From: Ypsolopha sequella
Lineage: Eukaryota; Arthropoda; Insecta; Lepidoptera; Ypsolophidae
Direction: 5' to 3'
Length of the DNA stretch: 64,000 bases
Assembly (NCBI GenBank): GCA_934047225.1
Contig: OW203986.1
Coordinates: 14,077,221-14,141,220 of the forward strand
The translations under genes were made by a program, and so were the position numbers. Shown piece by piece: positions 57,607-64,000 of the stretch. The notes beneath the pieces were generated by a model. That model did no database searches and was not told the origin of the DNA. It worked only from the letters and a program-made list of their open reading frames with translations. The first letter of the stretch is position 1. Each line of letters begins with the position of its first letter.

Positions 57607-58103
57607 ATGGTAAACACTTTATTAAGAGATGGCATCAGATTCAAAAACCCAAAAAAATAAAATAACACACCGGTGAACGTTACAACACGTGACTGGATAA
57701 ATGGACATTCAAGTTATATCAAAATAATTGTTTGGCCCGGTTCTCTATTTTATAATGGTGGGCAAATACTAAAGAATAACATTGAACGTGAAGAGAAGAC
57801 AAGAGCCAATTAGTCTAATTGTATAATGGCTCAAAGCTTTACAAAATATATACTTTTCATTATTCCATTATTCCTCTGCAGCCTCCATACAAAGCCGTGG
57901 TAAGGAAATTATAATTGTTACTAATAACTTTTGATGAAGTTACTTTGGAGCAAGGTTAGTTCATTATGAATTATAAGAGTATTATGAAATCGAAAGGTTG
58001 GCCTTTGAAATATTAAAGTATCTGGTAAACTTTTCCTTTCTAGTTTAAGAGCGGTTTTGCAGCCGGATTGTAAAAAACCCGCCTTTTTCTAATGAATGAA
58101 TGA

Positions 58104-58400
58104 ATGATTTTATTACTGATAAAGTACATAAGTAATAAGTAATAACATAACACAATATTAAGGGTTTACCAAAAAGAAAAAAAAAACTCATTTAAAAATT
58201 TTAACTTAACAAAAAAAATTGTAAAAAGCTCAGTTAAGTACTTGTGCCTCAGATTTTACAACACAAGACAAAACTACAGGCCGTACTAGTTTAAAAAATA
58301 AACTGTTTGACGGTCAAGTAGCATGCTATATAATTAATTCCTTCAGGCTAGCTAAAAGTAGGTGTTACAGTCGTTTTTTTTTTTATTATGTTAGCTAATT
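58104..58400 (-). mobile_element. LINE-like 3' UTR with (ATTC)n tail
   Basis: On the minus strand it ends TAATAAAATCATTCATTCATTC. Upstream sequence (CTTGTGTTGTAAAATCTGAG, GCACAAGTACTTAACTGAGC) is non-coding. A simple-repeat tail after AATAAAAT is typical of lepidopteran LINE copies. Confidence 0.45.
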
Positions 58401-58556
58401 TTGGTGGTGTTATATATGTGTTTCGGGGTAGAGTATAATGTATTTATATGAGTTTATACAAAGTTTAAATGTGTAGTTTAAAGAGTGTATTTGTTTTATA
58501 GAGGGAGCATTAAAGATGACAAAAGAGTAACAATACAAGTTTTCAAATCATTAAGT

Positions 58557-58827
58557 ATATACAAGGTGACTTTTTGATCATCGTCCAAATTCATACTGGA
58601 GGCTTTATAAGTAATCAGTATCTTAGATGAATAACAATTTTTGTGAAAATTGTAAAATGAAATTTCGGCTTCCCATAGAAATTCACTTCCAGTTACGAGT
58701 AAATCACTATGGGAAGCCGAAATTTCATTTTACGAGCTTTACAAAAACAATGTATTGATCAATGATACTAATCACTCACCAAGCCACCAGTATGAATTTG
58801 GACGATGATCAAAAAGTCACCTTTTAT
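58557..58827. mobile_element. TA-flanked MITE, family C, second copy
   Basis: TATACAAGGTGACTTTTTGA(TCATCGTCC) and its complement form the ends, with the same central inverted block as 56463-56732. Identity between the two is high, suggesting recent activity. Confidence 0.85.
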
Positions 58828-59187
58828 AATATATTTATATATATCTTTTTATTTTTATTGAGGTATTTTCAGTGTCGCCATAATTCAACTTATTTAAAAT
58901 AGTGAAGAGCTTTTGTTTGAGGGATTTCAGAATCGAAATCAAAACAGAACACTTAAATTCAAAATTCACTCAATATTTCTTCAACAAAACCTTATTACCT
59001 ATGTATTGTGTATTTTTCGATTGATTAGGAAAAGGCGGGTTTTTCACAATTTTGCTGTGAAACCGCTCTTGAACTTTTAAGGTAATGAGCACATGAAATC
59101 ACTCGAGTAACAAAAGAGGTTATAAGAAAAATACTAATTCATCTTACCACACCAATAAAAAAAATAAAAAAGTGTAGAGAATTAAGA

Positions 59188-59310
59188 TGATTAATACTTG
59201 CGACTGTCCGCACTTGGTGAAACATTATCAACAGCATCTTGATAAAAACAAATAGTTTCCTGTTTGTTGTTCCTTGATGATGCCGTGAGGCGAAACCGGT
59301 TGAACATACA
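59188..59310 (+). ncRNA. Penelope-type repeat with well-formed hammerhead-like motif
   Basis: It starts GATTAATACTTGCGACTGTC. At 59268-59300 the plus strand gives TGTTC-CTTGATGA-T-GCC-GTGA-GGC-GAAA-CCGGTT-GAACA. Stem I (UGUUC/GAACA) and stem II (GCC/GGC) pair perfectly, the ACC/GGU stem III is short, and U is at the cleavage position. One extra U in the CUGAUGA box probably weakens or abolishes catalysis. Confidence 0.55.
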
Positions 59311-59647
59311 TACATACATTTACTCACGCCTGTCTCCCAGAGGGGTAGAGGTCTTTATCTATATAATGTGAAAAATTCAATTCTAAAATTAAATAGCTAC
59401 GAGAATTAAAGTAAAACAAAAAGTAAAAATAAATTTATAATACCTGATTTGAGTATTACCTACATACTCGTAAATTGCGTGATAAACCGTAGTGCAGTAA
59501 AATGTACGTAAGTAACGTTAAAGTAATTTCCCAGAAGAAGGTGAAATTTTACCTTCGCGGTCATACCTAATCGTATAATACAGACTAGACCACGCCATGA
59601 TTCATGCCCCATGAATTATTAAATATTATGACTTCACTACTGGTTGT

Positions 59648-59880
59648 AGAAAGAAAGAAAAAAACTTTATTATCAAGATACAAAAAAAATACGACAAAAA
59701 CAATAATTTTAAAGGATATTCATTGTAAAAGAAAAAACCATGTATAAGAAATAGAGTTACCCTGATAAATGGACGTAGCTCAGCTATGTGCTACCAAAAA
59801 AAAAAAACTAGACAGCGCTCTGGTTTTCAGTTAGTAAGTTTACAACTAGTAAGTTTACAAATAATTATAAAGTACAAAAT
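59648..59880 (-). mobile_element. LINE 3' end with (TTTC)n tail
   Basis: On the minus strand it ends TGATAATAAAGTTTTTTTCT(TTCTTTC). CACATAGCTGAGCTACGTCC upstream is shared with 20403-20640, so both are 3' ends of one LINE family. Confidence 0.55.
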
Positions 59881-60742
59881 TACTTTTAAATAAGGATTAC
59901 CGAAGTATTTTTAGTATTTGTATATGTATGTACCTATATGTACATAAACATAGGAAAGCTTGTAGTCGTATTGTAGCTTCTGAATCTCAAGGGCATTCGT
60001 ATTTGTTTCTATCAGACCCCACGTTCGGGTTGTAATGTAAGTCGTGGTCCTTAGAGTTGACCCTTTCAGGGTCTGACCCTCGCACGGACGAATGGTAACT
60101 GAAGTGCGGAAACGAATCGGTCATTGAAACAATTAAGGCAGAGAAGGTTTTTAAATATTTCGCATTATCCAACAGTTACAATAATGAAAAATAAATAGAC
60201 AAGATAAAGTTAACGACGTTTGAGAAATATGACGTCCATTTGGTATTCGTTTCTTGAAAAGCAACACTTTCCCTTTTCCAAATATTTTCTGTTTTCGAGA
60301 TTCTGGATTCAGTGCTGTTAAAAGTATTTTTTTATTGTTAAATAGTATTTAATTGGAAATAATGAAAGCGAAATCACCTTGCAAAATATTAATATTTGAT
60401 TTTTTTTTATTAAATTAGATAACGTGAAATAGGTAAAAAAAATGGTTCTGTTTTTGGCAGTAATTTGGTTGTGTAATAGATATTTTCAAAAATAATAATT
60501 ACTTTAAGTCACTTGCAGTCAGTCTTATTTTTAACCGACTTCAAAAAGGAGGCGGTTCTCAATTCGACTGTATGTTTTTTTTTGTTACATAATAAGGATA
60601 TAAATTCTAGGAAGACCTAGATGGCCTATGACCCTACACTAGAATAACTCAGTAGTAATAAGTAACAAGCAGCTTTATTGAGAGCCATTGCTTACGTGAG
60701 CATTCTGAGCATGGACTCTCAAACTCAAGGAAGAGCATCTTG

Positions 60743-61116
60743 ATTTTGAACATAAACACTTGTACTAGTTGTTTCATAATATAATTATATTTGTTGCACA
60801 CTTCCCGTTGCACACTTCCCAACCGGTTTCGGAAATCAATTCATCTTCAGGGGATACATAATATTTATTATTTTAATATACGAGCCATAAAACGACAAAC
60901 GTATGTCATGTCTGACAAACGTATGTCATGTTTAAGTGTCTGACATGACATACGTTTGTCGTTTTATGGCTCGTATATTAAAATAATAAATATTCTGTAT
61001 CCCCTGAAGATGGATTGATTTCCGAAACCGGTTGGAAAGTGTGCAACGGGAAGTGTGCAACAAATATAATTATGTTATGAAACAACTAGTACAAGTGTTT
61101 ATGTTCAAAATCAAGA
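60743..61116. mobile_element. ~374-bp foldback with paired hammerhead-like motifs
   Basis: TTGAACATAAACACTTGTAC(TAGTTGTTTCATAA) is mirrored at the right end. The centre has a duplicated ACGTATGTCATGT block. The plus motif is at 61004-61032 (CTGAAGA-T-GGA-TTGATT-TCC-GAAACCGGTT), the minus motif at 60850-60821. To the right, AAGTGCCGACAATCGCAAGT links it to the GATTGTCGGCACTTG repeats. Confidence 0.8.
61004..61032 (+). ncRNA. Hammerhead-like motif with intact CUGANGA and GAAA
   Basis: The core boxes are CTGAAGA and GAAA. Stem II is GGA/UCC, and ACC/GGU forms the short stem III before U. The mirror copy (60850-60821, minus) has the better stem I (UCCC/GGGA), while this copy has the better stem II. 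Together they show what the intact ancestor had. Confidence 0.5.
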
Positions 61117-61119
61117 TGC

Positions 61120-64000
61120 TTTCTATGTGTCATCAAGTGCCGACAATCGCAAGTATAAATCAAGGAAGAGCTTTTGCATCAGTGACCTATGACCGCAAGA
61201 CTGATTGGTTGACTATCTGTTTTAAATCCGTGGTTGACTCTACCTTTAAAGCTTCTAAACCAGATTTACATTAAGGCTAGTAACTTGAATAACAACTTAT
61301 TTAACTAGTCTTCTTCTAACGTTTTGTGACTTTTATTTAACCACTTACATGTCCAGATACAATTTTTAGTACCATTTTACCATTGTTTACATTTATTACT
61401 TATTTATTAGTTTATAGTACATTTCAATCCTCGTACATGACTTCCTTATATACCCGTGTCCGTGTATGTGAGGCATTTAGATAGAGTACACTCAACAGTA
61501 TCTATAAGAAATATTTTTGTTGTTTGATATATTTAGTAATACCAAAACTGGAAGTCACTTGCTTTGAAGATCAAAGCAACTTTCCTTTCTTTCCAACTTT
61601 TACGTAAAAGTTATAGGATAAAGGATATTAAGAAGTACGTCTTTCCTATATAAGAACTTTGCCACTTTCTCTACGATTTATTTATAAGATATTTGGTTAA
61701 AGTGAGCAAGTACTCAAGATAGGACCTTTATTTTATTGTTCTATGACCTATGACCTCCACAGGATATATGGAAGTGCCGATATCAATATGAAGAATAAGG
61801 ATATTTTTAGTTTAGTCCTTTTTATTTCAATTTTAATGTTATTTAAGTTAATTGTTTTTGTGGATCATTTCATTCGTAATATGAAGAATATAAAATATGC
61901 ACCGTTGCATCATAAATGGCTATTGCTAACAATGACAACACGTATTTGGTACTTTAGCAGTACAAAAAGTTTTTTGTAACACACCAATTACGTAAAAGAA
62001 ATTACAAGATCTCTCTATTTGCGCAACAAGCATGATTTATTGACGCATTATCTTTCATATCTTTGCCAAAACCATTCTACCATCACAATAGCACTAGCAA
62101 TACTTGTAATGTTAGGTTTACTATGTATTGACTATCAGCTCGTTTTGTATGCCTCTTTCCATCCTTTTTTTTTACCTAGCTCCATCTACCGCATGACATT
62201 CTACATAGTTAAAATAACTCAGCAGTATCTCCACATCTGCGATTTACTGCCAGCCTCTTATCTGATCGTCATCCACCAGCCAAGTAGAAAGCTACGCTAA
62301 ATGGCACTGGATTATAATAATGTACCACGTAACATGACTATTCATGTCAGGAACTTTTGTTTATAACACTCGAGCGGTTAAGGATTGGGAAATTGGTGGT
62401 GTGATAATCTTTACAGGTGAACTTTATTTGTTATACCGCAGCAAATTCAAAATTAATTTTCAATGCAAGTGCTCGTAAAGGCCCACTTTTTATGCATCAA
62501 AACCGAACAGAAAGTCGATTATTTTGCCCAAGGGCTTTATTATAATATAATTGTTTTTTTTTGTTTTTTTACAATGGTTGTCTAACCTGCAGCCTTTCCT
62601 GTGTTCCATAAATGTTATACTTTTTTTCCACTGTTTAACGGCTCTGGATACAGTCCTTTTGAGCCAATCATAATTTAAAGTTCACAAGATTATATTTGTT
62701 TTATTTCCTCACACTATGCATTGAAAAAAGTAGTATGATACACGGGCGTAAGAGCAATATATTACTCGGTTACGTTAAAAACACTCGCTTCGCTCGTGTT
62801 TTAAATCGTCCTCGTAATTTATTCCTTTTCGCCCTTGTAGCATAAACTACTATTGTGTATAAATGGCGTCACAATACTGATCTTAACCACTGTTGAACTA
62901 AGTATAACTTGAAAAAAAGCAAAAATAATTCTGTCTCCCAGAAATCAACCACGATAACATTTTATTTTATTGATTCTAACTCTATCAGGTAGTAAAAGTT
63001 CTATTCGCGTTATTTTAATATACAATAGGTATACTTAATACTGGATAACCTTCAGAATCCAACCCCAAAAATAATAAAAGTCATATTTTTTTAAGATCTA
63101 CAAAAATATATACGACATTTTTATAACTAACCAGACAACCTTAAATTCGCTTTGAGCTTTTATCGCGAAGATACGAAGTATTTTTAAACATAAACTTAGC
63201 TGTAAAATAACGAAACTCTTCAGTGATCGCTATAAATGTTTCAGCATGCTCGTCAAGCATTCCAGAGTACCTACTTATTATCGAAACATTTTATGTTGAT
63301 TATAGTCGATAAAATCGATACGACATTAACCTCTCAAATCGGGCCAAGTCATCAGCAGGCAGTCAAGTTGCCGCCAACTCGCGGTTCAGAAGCAGTTGAA
63401 CTTGGCTCATAACCTTTCTACTTTGTAATCAATTTATCTTTGGAGAACACTGCAAATTTGAACCTAATAAGAGCGGAATAAGGTGGAATTGAAATCAAGA
63501 ATAGTTTTGCATAAAAGTTGTAGGAGAATGGTAAAGTTGACGTTGATTGATATTATATCAATGCTAAAGTGAGCGCGATAGGCACTTTTGATTCATTATC
63601 TTTTGTCTTATGATACTTTTATATGGCCAGACTCACGCATTATTGATTTACGACACTATCAGGAAAATTTGTAATCGGAGCGAAAAGTGAGCCTTGCAGC
63701 ACTTTCTCTGGCGGTACAACATTTAAACTTATTTTATTACACAAATCATTGAACGTACACAATGGAACTAAACAAATTTAAAACTGGAAAATACACCACA
63801 ACCTAAATGAAAAAATACATAAAAGAAAACTGTGATTTAGTCAATCAAATCAGTCAAATCCTGGAATAGTTAGGACCACAACAATAATTTCATCTGAATA
63901 AGGATATTTTTATAGCGCTATAAGCCAATGGTATTGTGAAAAAGATGGACATAACCTAAAAAAAAGTGCAGTTCAGAGTGGTGCTATTTATTCAAGTCAA
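61120..64000. other. AT-rich non-coding right end
   Basis: Frames of 60-93 codons (e.g. 61743-61979 and 62019-62300, both plus) are rich in hydrophobic and AT-encoded residues. They lack motifs, splice context or start context. No repeat boundaries are clear. I see no supported gene. Confidence 0.45.

Noticed and set aside
61743..62300. Two hydrophobic plus-strand ORFs suggesting membrane or receptor exons
   Set aside because: Hydrophobic residues follow from AT-rich codons. There are no splice sites with coherent phase and no recognisable receptor motifs.

Overview
This window looks like nuclear DNA of a moth or butterfly (Lepidoptera). It is AT-rich and packed with small transposon relics. 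Many match recognisable lepidopteran families: Lep1-type Helitrons ending in CTAG-T with GC-rich 3' hairpins, hAT miniature elements with 8-bp target duplications, TA-flanked 'TATACA..GTGT' miniature inverted-repeat elements (MITEs), and LINE tails with (TTTC)n or (ATTC)n ends. No complete protein-coding host gene is visible. Nearly every long ORF is a chance ORF in AT-rich or repeat sequence, so the window is best read as intergenic or long-intron sequence.

Region 1-11.2 kb: a possible terminal exon fragment and a 41-nt spliced-exon candidate at the left edge, several palindromic MITEs, then a 2.65-kb Helitron (3959-6609). The Helitron keeps two broken pieces of the Rep/helicase protein. It also has a second, antisense reading frame starting with a CxxC-rich zinc-ribbon-like segment. 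Beyond it lie more MITEs and a LINE 3' fragment that carries (TTAGG)4 and a nested hairpin insertion.

Region 11.2-20 kb: a 5'-truncated LINE on the minus strand, two low-confidence coding-like stretches (15.7 and 16.7 kb), and the most striking object. This is a 2.29-kb foldback element (17315-19600) whose arms are inverted arrays of a ~297-bp tandem repeat. Its CACACTG termini and CGACG target duplication resemble the Transib (RAG1-related) superfamily. It is nested in an older palindromic MITE.

Region 20-40 kb: hAT, piggyBac-like (TTAA), Helitron and unnamed repeats, plus foldback pairs containing hammerhead-ribozyme-like motifs of the Penelope-like-element type. A coding-like stretch with a good splice acceptor sits at 35.06-35.26 kb.

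Region 40-64 kb: the only convincing host regulatory sequence is a GC/CpG-rich promoter-like patch with a perfect CRE (TGACGTCA) at 40.6-40.7 kb. It is followed by an ATG-free leader ending in a consensus 5' splice site (40862/40863). This suggests the first non-coding exon of a plus-strand gene whose remaining exons are not recognisable here. A 264-bp hammerhead-bearing foldback has inserted just inside that putative intron with a 14-bp target duplication. The rest is Helitrons, hAT elements, tRNA-like SINEs, MITEs (several adjacent or nested) and LINE tails. I see no operons, CRISPR arrays, rRNA or functional tRNA genes.
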